Assembly: GCA_007134845.1 (NCBI GenBank)
Contig: SLKA01000072.1
Location: forward strand, 1 to 50,506
Length of the DNA stretch: 50,506 nucleotides
Origin: Balneolales bacterium
GTDB taxonomy: Bacteria > Bacteroidota > Rhodothermia > Balneolales > Natronogracilivirgulaceae
Direction of reading: 5' to 3'
Below are positions 42,411-50,506 of this stretch, piece after piece (position 1 is the stretch's first letter; every line of letters starts with the position of its first letter). Made by a program: the position numbers and the translations under genes. The notes below the pieces were generated by a model. It did no database searches. It had not been told where the DNA came from and saw only the letters and a list, made by a program, of their open reading frames with translations.

Positions 42411-43394
42411 ATGACAGCAAATACAATCAGGCGAATTGGCGTTTTCACAAGCGGTGGAGACTCCCCTGGCATGAATGCCGCGATCAGAGCAGCAGTCAGG
42501 ACAGCCACCAAAAACGGTCTTGGAGTGATGGGGATTCGTTTTGGATATCAGGGCATGATCGACGATGATTTTGTTGAAATGTATCATGAAAGTGTATCGA
42601 ATATATTGCAGCGGGGCGGCACTATCCTGAAGTCAGCGCGTTCGGATGACTTCAGGACGGAAGCGGGACGAAAAAAAGCTGTTGAAAATCTCAGAAAACA
42701 CAAAATTGATGCCGTAGTTGCCATTGGCGGGGATGGAACCTTTCGAGGTGCAACCGTATTACATGATGAGTTCGGCTATCCCGTAGTTGGTGTACCCGGC
42801 ACCATCGACAACGATTTATTCGGTACGGATGAAACTATTGGGTATGATACGGCTTTGAATACAGCGATGGAAGCCATCGACAAGATCAGAGATACAGCCG
42901 ATGCGCATGACCGTCTGTTTCTGATTGAAGTTATGGGTCGTGAGGCGGGGTTTATTGCACTCGAAACGGGAATAGCATCTGGGGCAGAGCTCATTCTGCT
43001 GCCGGAAGCCGTGAAGAAGATCGAATATATTCGCAATACTCTCAATGACGTCTTCAAGGTTCAACGCAGGAGCAGCATTGTGATTGTTGCAGAAGGCGAT
43101 GAAACCGGTGGTGCGTTAACCCTGGCTGATAAACTGAGGGATGATTTCGGGAAATATGATATGAGGGTGAGTATACTGGGACACCTTCAGCGCGGAGGAT
43201 CACCCACTTCACACGATCGGGTTCTGGCCAGCCGGCTTGGTAGTGCCGCTGTTCAGGCGCTGCTTGACGGGCACAGGAGTGTAATGGTGGGTGTGATCAA
43301 TTACAAAACCACACTAACCCCAATGCACAAAACATGGTCAAAAAAGAAGAGTATCGATTTCGAACTTCTTGAAATGGCAAAAGTTATCAGATAA
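42411..43394 (+). CDS. pfkA: ATP-dependent 6-phosphofructokinase
   Basis: A 327-residue phosphofructokinase of group A, making fructose 1,6-bisphosphate. The ATP site is GGDSPGMNAAIR near residue 15 and GGDGTFRGA; the Gly in GGDG, where PPi-dependent enzymes carry Asp, together with PGTIDND (not PKTIDND), marks it as ATP-dependent. The catalytic Asp is in TIDND, and MGREAGFIAL contacts the sugar. Allosteric residues cannot be judged. It starts a plus-strand run: pgi follows 10 bp downstream and a nucleoside kinase after that, so glycolysis and dNTP salvage share an mRNA. Divergent from the polyprenyl synthase gene; no strong promoter was found in the 137-bp gap. Confidence 0.95.
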   Translation: MTANTIRRIGVFTSGGDSPGMNAAIRAAVRTATKNGLGVMGIRFGYQGMIDDDFVEMYHESVSNILQRGGTILKSARSDDFRTEAGRKKAVENLRKHKIDAVVAIGGDGTFRGATVLHDEFGYPVVGVPGTIDNDLFGTDETIGYDTALNTAMEAIDKIRDTADAHDRLFLIEVMGREAGFIALETGIASGAELILLPEAVKKIEYIRNTLNDVFKVQRRSSIVIVAEGDETGGALTLADKLRDDFGKYDMRVSILGHLQRGGSPTSHDRVLASRLGSAAVQALLDGHRSVMVGVINYKTTLTPMHKTWSKKKSIDFELLEMAKVIR

Positions 43395-43404
43395 CAAAGG
43401 TAAG

Positions 43405-44697
43405 ATGATGAACATTGAAACCAGGCTGGTCCGGCCTTTTTTGACGGATAAAGAGTGGAACTTGTCCGAAACGACTGTCAAAGAATCCTCTGACAGCCTT
43501 GATAAACGAACCGGCATTGGTACGGAATGGCTGGGATGGCAAACCATTCTCGAAAAACCCAATGATGCCCTCCTGGAAAACATGGAGGCCATTGGCACCG
43601 AAATTCACAACAAAGCGGACATATTTATTATTTGTGGAATCGGAGGCTCCTATCTGGGAGCGCGGGCGGTTATTGAGGCCTTGACGCCGGAATTCAACGA
43701 CAGGGGGCCACAGATCCTCTACACCGGGCATCATATTTCCGGCAGGTACCTTGAACGCCTGATCGCATATCTGGAAAAACCCAAAGCGGACGGTTCCGAT
43801 AAACAGGTGTACCTGAATGTCATATCCAAATCCGGTACAACCATGGAAACCGCGCTGGCTTTCCGAATCCTCAGAAAATGGATGCACGACCGCTTTGGCG
43901 ATGATGCGGTTTTACGGATTTTTTGCACCACCAGCAAGAATGGAGGAGCGCTGAACAAGATCGTGAAGGCGCACGGCTACCGCAAATTCATATTGCCGGA
44001 TGATGTCGGTGGCCGGTTTTCAGTACTCACTCCGGTCGGACTTTTACCTATTGCCGCTGCCGGTATTGACGTAAAGTCCCTTTTTTACGGTGCGGTGGAA
44101 TGCTATCAGAAACTGAAAACGGACCGGAAGAATCTTATTGAATATGTAACTGCGCGATATGCGCTTTATGAGAAAGGATTTGCCATCGATCTTGTAACCT
44201 CTTTTGAACCGGCTCTGACTTCCATGGGAAGCTGGCTGCAGCAATTGTATGGCGAAAGCGAAGGTAAAAACGACAAAGGTCTCTTTCCGTCTGTGGCTCA
44301 ATACACTACGGATCTTCACAGTTTGGGTCAAATGGTCCAGGACGGCAAAAGAAACATAATGGAGACCGTTTTCAAGGTGGTGAATGAAGAGCGTACCATG
44401 AAGATACCATCGGAAGGCAATGACTATGACGGCCTGAATTATCTATCCGGAAAATTCATGGAAGAAGTGAATGATAAAGCCTATCAGGGAACTATCCAGG
44501 CTCATAATGAGGGCGGTGTGCCGGTTTTTATCGCTAATATTGATCAGCTGGATGCCGGCAGTCTCGGACAGGCCATTTACTATTTTGAACTCGCTACGGC
44601 TATCTTTGTCTACTGCCTGGATGAAAATCCATTTGATCAACCGGGCGTGGAAGCATACAAAAAAGCAATGTATCGGTTGCTGGGAAAAGAGGACTGA
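43405..44697 (+). CDS. pgi: Glucose-6-phosphate isomerase
   Basis: A 430-residue aldose-ketose isomerase interconverting glucose 6-phosphate and fructose 6-phosphate. Motifs include the phosphate loop CGIGGSYLGARAVIEAL, ISKSGTTMETALAFRIL, the catalytic Glu in YGESEGKNDKG, His in DLHSLGQMVQDG, and a C-terminal Lys in AYKKAMYRLLG. The size and pattern are of the shorter Bacillus-type enzyme, not the ~550-residue E. coli form. The frame opens at 43369, inside pfkA, but ATG 43405 (or 43408) follows AAAGG at a suitable distance. Ends 5 bp before the nucleoside kinase gene. Confidence 0.93.
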   Translation: MMNIETRLVRPFLTDKEWNLSETTVKESSDSLDKRTGIGTEWLGWQTILEKPNDALLENMEAIGTEIHNKADIFIICGIGGSYLGARAVIEALTPEFNDRGPQILYTGHHISGRYLERLIAYLEKPKADGSDKQVYLNVISKSGTTMETALAFRILRKWMHDRFGDDAVLRIFCTTSKNGGALNKIVKAHGYRKFILPDDVGGRFSVLTPVGLLPIAAAGIDVKSLFYGAVECYQKLKTDRKNLIEYVTARYALYEKGFAIDLVTSFEPALTSMGSWLQQLYGESEGKNDKGLFPSVAQYTTDLHSLGQMVQDGKRNIMETVFKVVNEERTMKIPSEGNDYDGLNYLSGKFMEEVNDKAYQGTIQAHNEGGVPVFIANIDQLDAGSLGQAIYYFELATAIFVYCLDENPFDQPGVEAYKKAMYRLLGKED

Positions 44698-44702
44698 TTC
44701 TG

Positions 44703-45362
44703 ATGGATGAAAAACAAACACCTGCGGAAAAACAAACGTCCGTTTTTTACTACTATGCCATAGCGGGTAACATTGGTGCCGGCAAATCATCACTGACTAC
44801 GCTGCTTGCAAAACATTACAACTGGAAGGCATTTTATGAATCAGTGGATAATAACCCCTATCTTACAGATTTCTACGAGGATATGAGGCGATGGAGCTTT
44901 AATCTTCAAATCTATTTTCTATCCAGCCGTTTCCGGAGTCAGAAAGAGATCGTCAGCACCCGGCAAAGTTTTATTCAGGACAGGACGATTTATGAGGATG
45001 TTGAGATCTTCGCAAAGAACCTCTATCAAATGGGTTTGATGAGCAAGCGTGATTTTGATAATTACAGCAGCCTGTTTCATGAGATGGTCGGATACCTGAC
45101 ACCGCCTGACCTGCTGATCTATCTTCGTGCCGATGTACCAACCCTTGTCCGTCAGATTCAGCAGAGAGGGAGGGACTATGAAAGTACAATCCGGATCGAG
45201 TATCTGGAAAAGCTCAACTCGCTTTATGAGGATTGGATCAGCCGCTATCCGCATGAAAAGCTGATTGTCGATACGGACCACCTCGACTTTGTGAACAATA
45301 AAGAGGATCTCGGAAAAATAATTGAAATGATTGAACAAAGAAGATTTGGATTGTTTTCATAG
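44703..45362 (+). CDS. Deoxynucleoside kinase
   Basis: A 219-residue kinase of the deoxyadenosine/deoxyguanosine kinase family, salvaging deoxynucleosides to their monophosphates. The P-loop is GNIGAGKS (22-29); the substrate-contacting segment is FNLQIYFLSSRF; the DRS-like motif is QDRTIYEDVEIF; and the LID region has RGRDYE. Base preference (dAdo, dGuo or both) cannot be read off. It follows pgi by 5 bp, an unusual pairing of salvage with glycolysis, probably because both are cotranscribed. The first 18 residues are polar and variable. Confidence 0.9.
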   Translation: MDEKQTPAEKQTSVFYYYAIAGNIGAGKSSLTTLLAKHYNWKAFYESVDNNPYLTDFYEDMRRWSFNLQIYFLSSRFRSQKEIVSTRQSFIQDRTIYEDVEIFAKNLYQMGLMSKRDFDNYSSLFHEMVGYLTPPDLLIYLRADVPTLVRQIQQRGRDYESTIRIEYLEKLNSLYEDWISRYPHEKLIVDTDHLDFVNNKEDLGKIIEMIEQRRFGLFS

Positions 45363-45383
45363 CGTTGTGTATCAGCGCATAAT

Positions 45384-45411
45384 TTGCTAAATTAGTCAGC
45401 TTTGTTATAAA
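45384..45411 (+). promoter_or_regulatory. Candidate promoter before the fatty-acid cluster
   Basis: TTGCTA at 45384-45389, a 16-bp spacer and TATAAA at 45406-45411. The start site would fall near 45418, only about 7 nt before the DUF177 ATG, so the mRNA would be nearly leaderless. The -35 is weak (4 of 6). Confidence 0.3.
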
Positions 45412-45424
45412 CACTCAGACTGAT

Positions 45425-45925
45425 ATGGTTTCCTTTCGATTCAACGAGATACCCAGGGGGGTGTCAGAGGAGTTGCTTGAACTGCAAGCTGATTCACTCG
45501 GCATTGAGCACTCTGGTATCAAACGGGTAGATATACAATTGAGATTTAACAGACAGGATGAAAGTCTCCGAATTCAGTGTCGGCTCACAGCCGAGGCAAC
45601 ACTGATTTGTGATCGATCCCTTGATGAATATGCCACCAGGCTGGAGAGTAATTATGAGGTTGTGTTTCAGCTGAATGCAGAGGATGAACGTGAAGAGCTG
45701 TCCGGCACGTTCAGAAGGCTGGAGCCGTCTCAAAATGTCATAGATATTACCAGGGAGTTGCGTGATACGTTGCTGTTAAGCATCCCCATAAAGAAACTCC
45801 ACCCAAGATATATCAAAGATGGCAAAATCACGGAATTTGAAGCAAGTTTTGGTAAAAAAGAAGATGATCATGATCCCAGATGGGATGCTTTAGTGGAATT
45901 AAAACAAAAAATTCAAAAGAATTGA
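45425..45925 (+). CDS. DUF177 (YceD-like) protein
   Basis: A 166-residue protein of the DUF177/YceD family, which is found immediately upstream of rpmF in most bacteria and in some is needed for 23S rRNA accumulation. The C-terminal half of the family is recognisable by CRLTAEATLICDRSLDEY, the acidic stretch DEREELSG, and a DITRELRDTLLLSIPIKKL segment; the conserved Cys pair seen in some members is partly kept (Cys58 and Cys68 approximately). It ends 10 bp before rpmF. The gene heads the fatty-acid cluster. Molecular function is not known. Confidence 0.85.
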   Translation: MVSFRFNEIPRGVSEELLELQADSLGIEHSGIKRVDIQLRFNRQDESLRIQCRLTAEATLICDRSLDEYATRLESNYEVVFQLNAEDEREELSGTFRRLEPSQNVIDITRELRDTLLLSIPIKKLHPRYIKDGKITEFEASFGKKEDDHDPRWDALVELKQKIQKN

Positions 45926-45935
45926 TTTACTGAAT

Positions 45936-46121
45936 ATGGCACATCCAAAAAGAAAAACCTCGAAAGCCAGAAGAGACAAACGACGCACGCATCAAAAATT
46001 CGATGATCTCACACTAACAGAATGTCCGAATTGTGGTACGGTGCATCAGCGTCATCGCGCCTGCACAGAATGTGGATACTATCGGGGGCGCCAGGTCGTG
46101 AAAGCAGCAAGCGAGGTATAA
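45936..46121 (+). CDS. rpmF: 50S ribosomal protein L32
   Basis: A 61-residue L32 with the basic N-terminus MAHPKRKTSKARRDKRRTHQ and a complete zinc ribbon (Cys30, Cys33, Cys43, Cys46 in CPNC and CTEC). This is the zinc-binding (C+) form; in some bacteria a second, zinc-independent copy exists, but none is in this window. Located between DUF177 and plsX, a very widely conserved order that couples ribosome and membrane lipid synthesis. Confidence 0.97.
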   Translation: MAHPKRKTSKARRDKRRTHQKFDDLTLTECPNCGTVHQRHRACTECGYYRGRQVVKAASEV

Positions 46122-46174
46122 ATAACTGATTGTTATCACCCGGAATTCCAATATTCACCTTCATATAAAGTGCT

Positions 46175-47161
46175 ATGATGAAAATTGCCGTTGATGCTAC
46201 TGGTGGTGACTATTATCCCCAGAACCCTGTAAGTGGAGCTGTTCTAGCCGTTAATGAAAATGATGATATCACTGCTGTTCTGACAGGCCCGGAGTCTGAA
46301 ATCAGAAAGGAGCTGGAAAAACATGATTATCCCGAAGGACGTATCATTTTGCAGGATGCCCCGGAGATCATTGGAATGGATGAATCACCAGCCCAGGCGG
46401 TAAAAAATAAACCCCGGTCATCCATAGTTGTTGGTTTGGGGATGCATCAGAAGGGTGCTGTTGACGGTTTTGTGAGTGCCGGTAACACAGGTGCCCTGTT
46501 GGCGGCTTCGGCATTCATACTTGGACGTCTGGATGGTGTTATACGTCCCACTATTGCCACATTTTATCCTACGGTAAAAGGACTTGGTTTGATGATTGAT
46601 GCCGGTGCCAACCTTGAGGTCAAACCTGAAATGCTGTATCAGTTTGGTGTGATGGGTAACATCTTTGCACGCGACATAATGGGTATTGAAACTCCCCGTG
46701 TTGGTCTGCTGAATGTAGGTGAAGAAAAAGAAAAAGGTTCTGAAACACTTAAAAAAGCGCATGTTCTGCTTCAGGCTCTTCCCAATTTTATAGGCAACCT
46801 GGAGGGGCGGGACATTCTCTCCGGACAGGCTGATGTTTTCGTCTGTGACGGGATAACCGGTAATATCCTGTTGAAATTCGGCGAATCCATCCCGGATGCT
46901 CTGAAAATGCTTCTTATGGGAGTCATAAAAAAACGGCAGCTTGATAAGGAAAAAGCAGGGCTGGTGATATCCCTTCTCGAGGAGGCCTTCACACCATTCG
47001 ATTATCAGAGAGTTGGCGGGGTGCCATTTCTTGGTGTTAATGGTATCAGTATGGTTGGTCATGGAGGCAGTTCACCAGTTGCCATAAAAAACATGATATA
47101 CAATGCGGTCAAGATGGCCGAATCCAATATCAATAAAAAAATCGTTGCATCTGTTGCTTAG
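46175..47161 (+). CDS. plsX: Phosphate acyltransferase PlsX
   Basis: A 328-residue PlsX making acyl-phosphate from acyl-ACP, the first step of phospholipid synthesis with PlsY. It begins IAVDATGGDYYPQNPVSGAVLA, has the substrate loop DGFVSAGNTGALLAASAFIL, and ends with the VGGVPFLGVNGISMVGHGGSSPVAIKNMI segment (about residues 282-310). The M at 46175 or 46178 can be the start. It is a peripheral membrane enzyme in other bacteria. rpmF precedes it and fabH follows after a 68-bp gap with palindromes. Confidence 0.95.
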   Translation: MMKIAVDATGGDYYPQNPVSGAVLAVNENDDITAVLTGPESEIRKELEKHDYPEGRIILQDAPEIIGMDESPAQAVKNKPRSSIVVGLGMHQKGAVDGFVSAGNTGALLAASAFILGRLDGVIRPTIATFYPTVKGLGLMIDAGANLEVKPEMLYQFGVMGNIFARDIMGIETPRVGLLNVGEEKEKGSETLKKAHVLLQALPNFIGNLEGRDILSGQADVFVCDGITGNILLKFGESIPDALKMLLMGVIKKRQLDKEKAGLVISLLEEAFTPFDYQRVGGVPFLGVNGISMVGHGGSSPVAIKNMIYNAVKMAESNINKKIVASVA

Positions 47162-47226
47162 GAAGCCCGGCCGGGAGCATTCGCGGGCTTCGGACAGATG
47201 AATGTACATGGACTGTAATTTTTTTT
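47162..47226 (+). promoter_or_regulatory. Palindrome-rich fabH leader
   Basis: GAAGCCCG (47162-47169) pairs with CGGGCTTC (47184-47191). Inside it, CCCGGCCGGG (47166-47175) is a 10-bp palindrome, so the two structures exclude each other. A weaker inverted pair (ACAG and CTGT) follows at about 47193-47215, and T8 at 47219-47226 ends right before the fabH ATG. The layout suggests an attenuator or a regulator site controlling fabH and downstream genes; no known operator motif is matched. Confidence 0.4.
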
Positions 47227-47229
47227 GGA

Positions 47230-48222
47230 ATGAGTTCTAATATCAAAGCAAAGATATCTGCTGTGGGGCATTATTTGCCTGATTATATCCTGACAAATCA
47301 GGAGCTTGAGAAATTGGTGGAAACCAACGATGAATGGATCCTGACCAGGACCGGAATCCGGGAACGGCGTATTTTGAAGGATCCGGACAAGGCTTCCGCA
47401 TTCATGGCTGCAGAAGCGGCACGTGAAATCCTTGAGCAGCGGAATTTGGATCCCGCAGAGATCGATGTCATAATCGTGGCTACCGTCACACCGGATTATA
47501 TGTTTCCGGCTACAGCGTGCATTGCCCAGACCATGATCGGGGCAAATAACGCCTTTGCATTTGATCTTTCCGCGGCCTGTTCCGGCTTTCTTTTTGCACT
47601 TGTAACCGGTACAAACATGATCGAATCCGGCCGGTACAAGAAAGTGCTGGTCATTGGTTCAGATAAAATGAGTGCGATTACCGACTATACGGACCGTACG
47701 ACGTGTATTTTATTTGGAGATGGGGCGGCCGGTGTACTCCTGGAACCTTCGGAAGACGAAAATGTCATCATCGATAATATCATGCATTCGGAAGGCGACA
47801 TGTCAAACACACTCATTCAATTTGGCGGTGGAAGCAGAAATCCCGCATCCCATGAAACAGTCGATAAAAAAATGCATTATATTTATCAGGAGGGGCGTCC
47901 TGTATTTAAAAGAGCCACAGAGGGCATGGCTGATGTTTCAGTGGAGATTATGAAGAAAAACAACCTGTCAGGTGATGATGTTGACTGGCTTGTGCCGCAT
48001 CAGGCCAATTTGAGGATTATCGATGCTACAGCACGGCGAATGAACCTGGATCCTGCAAAAGTCATGATTAACATCGACAAATACGGAAACACCACAGCGG
48101 CGACGATTCCACTTTGTCTGTATGACTGGAAAGACCGATTGAACAAAGGAGACAAGCTTGTACTGGCAGCATTCGGTGGAGGCTATACCTGGGGTGCCAC
48201 ATATCTGAAGTGGGCCATTTAA
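47230..48222 (+). CDS. fabH: 3-oxoacyl-ACP synthase III
   Basis: A 330-residue initiating ketoacyl synthase, condensing acetyl-CoA or branched acyl-CoA with malonyl-ACP. The catalytic triad is Cys117 (SAACSGF), His in VPHQANLRI (~255) and Asn in YGNTTAATIPL (~285). The N-terminal TNQELEKLVETNDEWILTRTGIRERR is typical. The ATG at 47230 lies directly after a T8 tract with GGA between. fabD follows, its ATG 11 bp after the fabH stop. Substrate preference for straight or branched primers cannot be judged. Confidence 0.96.
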   Translation: MSSNIKAKISAVGHYLPDYILTNQELEKLVETNDEWILTRTGIRERRILKDPDKASAFMAAEAAREILEQRNLDPAEIDVIIVATVTPDYMFPATACIAQTMIGANNAFAFDLSAACSGFLFALVTGTNMIESGRYKKVLVIGSDKMSAITDYTDRTTCILFGDGAAGVLLEPSEDENVIIDNIMHSEGDMSNTLIQFGGGSRNPASHETVDKKMHYIYQEGRPVFKRATEGMADVSVEIMKKNNLSGDDVDWLVPHQANLRIIDATARRMNLDPAKVMINIDKYGNTTAATIPLCLYDWKDRLNKGDKLVLAAFGGGYTWGATYLKWAI

Positions 48223-48233
48223 ATTCGTATCAC

Positions 48234-49121
48234 ATGAAAAAAGCATATCTTTTTCCTGGTCAGGGGTCACAAAAAACCGGAATGGGTTCGGAGCATTTTC
48301 GCTTTCACAGCGGATTCAGGAGCCGGTGTGATCAGGCAAACGAAATCCTGGGGTACAGGATCACCGATATCATGTTTAATGGGCCAGACGCCACTCTTAC
48401 ACAGACAATGTACACGCAGCCTGCGCTTTTTGTACATGCATACGCTCTGTATGAAATGCTGGGGCATCAGGCTGACATGGTTGCGGGCCACAGTCTTGGT
48501 GAATATACGGCGCTGGTTGCCGCCGGTGTCCTGGAGTTTGAGGATGCATTGAAAGCGGTTCGTCGCAGAGGTGAATTGATGCAGGAGGCGGGTGAGACAA
48601 ATCCTGGTTCCATGGCTGCAATCATCGGGTTGGAGGATGAGGTTGTTGAAACCATATGCCGTGAGATTACCCGTGAGCCTGATGCCATTGTCATACCCGC
48701 AAATTATAACACCAAGGGACAACTTGTAGTGTCGGGCCATGACAAAGCTGTCGAAGAGGCTATGGAACAGCTCAGGGAGGCGGGTGCCAAGCTCGTCAAA
48801 AAACTTCCCGTTAGCGGGGCATTTCATTCACCCTTAATGGACTCGGCCCGGATCGAATTGAATGATATTCTGGATACGATTACATTTCACCCCCCGAAAG
48901 CGCTGGTCTATTCCAATGTGACCGGCACTGGTTCGGATTCTCCGGAAATTTTAAAAGAAAACCTTAAGCAGCAGCTTCTGAAACCAGTCCGCTGGTCACA
49001 AACCGTCCGAAACATGCAAGCTGATGGTGCCCGTCACTTTATCGAGACAGGCTCTGGAAATGTGCTGCAGGGCTTGGTGTGGCGCACTCTGAAAGAAGTG
49101 GAAGTATCAGGGTTTCAATAA
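48234..49121 (+). CDS. fabD: Malonyl-CoA-ACP transacylase
   Basis: A 295-residue acyltransferase loading malonyl groups on ACP. It starts MKKAYLFPGQGSQKTGMG, with the nucleophile in AGHSLGEYTAL (Ser87) and the catalytic His in SGAFHSPLM (His198). The longest frame opens at 48210, inside fabH, but ATG 48234 gives the standard N-terminus. fabG follows after 28 bp. Normal in length and motifs. Confidence 0.95.
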   Translation: MKKAYLFPGQGSQKTGMGSEHFRFHSGFRSRCDQANEILGYRITDIMFNGPDATLTQTMYTQPALFVHAYALYEMLGHQADMVAGHSLGEYTALVAAGVLEFEDALKAVRRRGELMQEAGETNPGSMAAIIGLEDEVVETICREITREPDAIVIPANYNTKGQLVVSGHDKAVEEAMEQLREAGAKLVKKLPVSGAFHSPLMDSARIELNDILDTITFHPPKALVYSNVTGTGSDSPEILKENLKQQLLKPVRWSQTVRNMQADGARHFIETGSGNVLQGLVWRTLKEVEVSGFQ

Positions 49122-49149
49122 AACACGTGCTCGAAAAAAAACGCGAATT

Positions 49150-49908
49150 ATGAGTTTGGAACAATTTAATCTTAATGGGAAAACAGCTCTGGTTACCGGA
49201 GGCAGCAGAGGTATCGGAAAAGCCATCGCCCTGCAACTGGCCGATGCCGGTGCTGATGTACTGATTACTTTCGCCAGATCATCTGAAGCTGCAGATGAGG
49301 TAGTCCGCCAGATTGAGTCAAAGGGTAGAAAAGCCAGAGCAATCCAGGCCGATGCTGTCGATTTCGCACAAGCGGAGCAGGTCATAGCAGCAGCACTGGA
49401 AGAATTCTCCGGGCTGGACATCGTGGTAAACAACGCAGGCATCACACGGGACACACTTATCATGCGCATGAGTGAAGAACAGTGGGATGATGTTATCAGG
49501 ACCAATCTCAAAAGTGTTTTCAACTACTCAAAAGCAGCAATCAGACCCATGATGAAGGCACGGGCCGGTTCCATCATCAACATCAGCTCGGTGGTCGGAA
49601 TTTCCGGAAATGCCGGTCAAACAAATTATTCCGCATCCAAAGCGGGCATCATTGGATTTTCAAAATCCCTGGCAAAAGAAATTGCATCGCGGAATATCCG
49701 GGTCAATGTCATTGCACCGGGCTATATATCCACTGAAATGACCGGACAACTGGATCAAAGCATACTAAAGAGCATTGAAGCGCAAATACCGCTTAAAAGG
49801 GCAGGTGAACCCGAAGAGGTTGCCAATGCGGTGGTCTTTCTTGCCTCTGAGGCCTCTTCTTATCTCACTGGAACCGTATTAACCGTTGACGGAGGCATGG
49901 CAATGTGA
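49150..49908 (+). CDS. fabG: 3-oxoacyl-ACP reductase
   Basis: A 252-residue NADPH-dependent short-chain dehydrogenase. The cofactor loop is TGGSRGIG (16-23), NNAGITRD is near 94, and the catalytic set is Ser147, Tyr160 and Lys164 (ISSVVG, TNYSASKAG). The fab-cluster location, between fabD and acpP, supports FabG and not one of the many SDR relatives. No terminator is visible after it; a strong promoter for acpP lies 16 bp past its stop. Confidence 0.95.
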   Translation: MSLEQFNLNGKTALVTGGSRGIGKAIALQLADAGADVLITFARSSEAADEVVRQIESKGRKARAIQADAVDFAQAEQVIAAALEEFSGLDIVVNNAGITRDTLIMRMSEEQWDDVIRTNLKSVFNYSKAAIRPMMKARAGSIINISSVVGISGNAGQTNYSASKAGIIGFSKSLAKEIASRNIRVNVIAPGYISTEMTGQLDQSILKSIEAQIPLKRAGEPEEVANAVVFLASEASSYLTGTVLTVDGGMAM

Positions 49909-49923
49909 GCCGTGCGCTTTATG

Positions 49924-49952
49924 TTGATTTAACTTGAATCTATTTTTATTAT
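49924..49952 (+). promoter_or_regulatory. Sigma70-type promoter of acpP
   Basis: TTGATT at 49924-49929, a 17-bp spacer and TATTAT at 49947-49952 (5 of 6 to consensus). The start site would be near 49959, leaving a leader of about 77 nt before the acpP ATG. An extra promoter fits the high demand for ACP. Confidence 0.5.
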
Positions 49953-50035
49953 AAAAGGCGTTTAAGCGAGCCCATTGGTATATTCCAAGAATCGCGAAAT
50001 CAAACAGATAACTCACAACAAACAGGTAACACATT

Positions 50036-50275
50036 ATGTCGAAAGATATCGATGCAAAAGTAAAAGCAATCATCGTTGACAAACTTGGGGTCGATGAGTC
50101 CGAAGTGAACAATGATGCCAATTTCACCAATGATCTAGGAGCAGATTCTCTTGATACCGTGGAACTTATCATGGAGTTCGAAAAAGAGTTTGATATCAGT
50201 ATACCTGATGAAGATGCGGAAAATATCGCAACTGTCGGTGATGCTGTTGATTATCTCAAAGGAAAAATCTCCTAA
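50036..50275 (+). CDS. acpP: Acyl carrier protein
   Basis: A 79-residue acidic ACP carrying growing acyl chains. The phosphopantetheine site is Ser38 in [13 protein letters not shown], the exact family motif, in a four-helix layout with acidic helix II ([16 protein letters not shown]). It is preceded by its own promoter at 49924-49952 and followed after 20 bp by fabF. The N-terminus [19 protein letters not shown] is standard. Confidence 0.97.
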   Translation: MSKDIDAKVKAIIVDKLGVDESEVNNDANFTNDLGADSLDTVELIMEFEKEFDISIPDEDAENIATVGDAVDYLKGKIS

Positions 50276-50295
50276 CAGTCACCTACTTTTTTTTA

Positions 50296-50506
50296 ATGTC
50301 TAAACGCAGAGTAGTTATTACCGGTATAGGGGCCCTTACACCCGTTGGTAAAGGTGCCCCTGAGTTTTGGAACGGGTTGATATCCGGAAAAAGCGGTGCC
50401 AAATCGATTGATAATTTCGATGTCAGCAATTTTCCCACAAAGTTCGCTGCACAGATCGAAGATTATGATGCATCGGAATACATGAATTCCAAAGAAGCAC
50501 GTCGTA
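50296..50506 (+). CDS. fabF: 3-oxoacyl-ACP synthase II, N-terminal part
   Basis: The first 70 codons of a ketoacyl synthase that continues beyond the window. MSKRRVVITGIGALTPVG, FWNGLISGKSGAKSI and FPTKFAAQIEDYD are characteristic of FabF N-termini. The catalytic Cys-His-His lies outside the window, so FabB versus FabF rests on the classic acpP-fabF order. The ATG at 50296 follows a T-rich stretch without a clear ribosome binding site. Confidence 0.88.
   Translation, partial: MSKRRVVITGIGALTPVGKGAPEFWNGLISGKSGAKSIDNFDVSNFPTKFAAQIEDYDASEYMNSKEARR

Noticed and set aside
46418-47062. A 214-codon minus-strand frame within plsX
   Set aside because: Shadow of plsX; composition is that of a complementary strand, with no domain.

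Overview
The window is ordinary chromosomal DNA from a free-living Gram-negative bacterium, probably of the Bacteroidota/Rhodothermota/Balneolota group. Balneolota-like is my best guess, but no rRNA is present to prove it. The evidence is: an outer-membrane repertoire (DUF481-, DUF5723- and DUF6588-like beta-barrels, an LpxH-like enzyme, lipoproteins with a lipobox); the parA-parB-DUF5683 order; an atpD-atpC pair separated from the rest of the ATP synthase genes; a zinc-ribbon (four-Cys) L32; and many start codons without a clear Shine-Dalgarno sequence. Several promoters nevertheless look like classical -35/-10 hexamers with 16-18 bp spacers, not the Bacteroidota -33/-7 type. I saw no insertion sequence, prophage, CRISPR array, tRNA or rRNA.

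Layout. 1-5 kb: a truncated lipoprotein gene, a divergent sigma-like regulator, a cold-shock protein, an M20 peptidase / PIG-L deacetylase pair, and an orphan anti-sigma-like membrane protein on the minus strand. 5-9 kb: an envelope redox cluster (DUF481 barrel, thioredoxin lipoprotein, DsbD) facing an RluA-type pseudouridine synthase. 9-17 kb: uvrC, an ECF sigma/anti-sigma pair, parA-parB-DUF5683, a LOG-family nucleotide hydrolase gene containing a parS-like palindrome, and a secreted TPR protein ending in a strong terminator. 17-28 kb: a membrane SpoIIE-type phosphatase, polA, a DUF6588 barrel with a G8 tract, rsgA, lon and a DUF5723-like barrel. 28-36 kb: a site-2 protease with CBS domains, then a minus-strand rsmB-valS-pcrA run. 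36-42 kb: atpDC, convergent with a minus-strand envelope operon (polyprenyl synthase, LpxH-like, PBP1A). 42-50.5 kb: pfkA-pgi-deoxynucleoside kinase, then the fatty-acid cluster DUF177-rpmF-plsX-fabH-fabD-fabG-acpP-fabF (cut by the window end).

How it fits together: most genes are housekeeping (DNA repair and replication, chromosome segregation, translation, central carbon, fatty acids, cell wall). The more lineage-specific content is regulatory (two sigma-like proteins, two anti-sigma-like proteins, one SpoIIE phosphatase) and outer-membrane. I did not find a convincing undescribed multi-gene system. The most useful leads are the parS-like site beside parB, the hairpin-rich leaders of atpD and fabH, a G8 tract in a predicted surface barrel, a 13-bp perfect hairpin inside the M20 gene, and the orphan sigma/anti-sigma-like genes. 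All functions are inferred from sequence reading without database searches.
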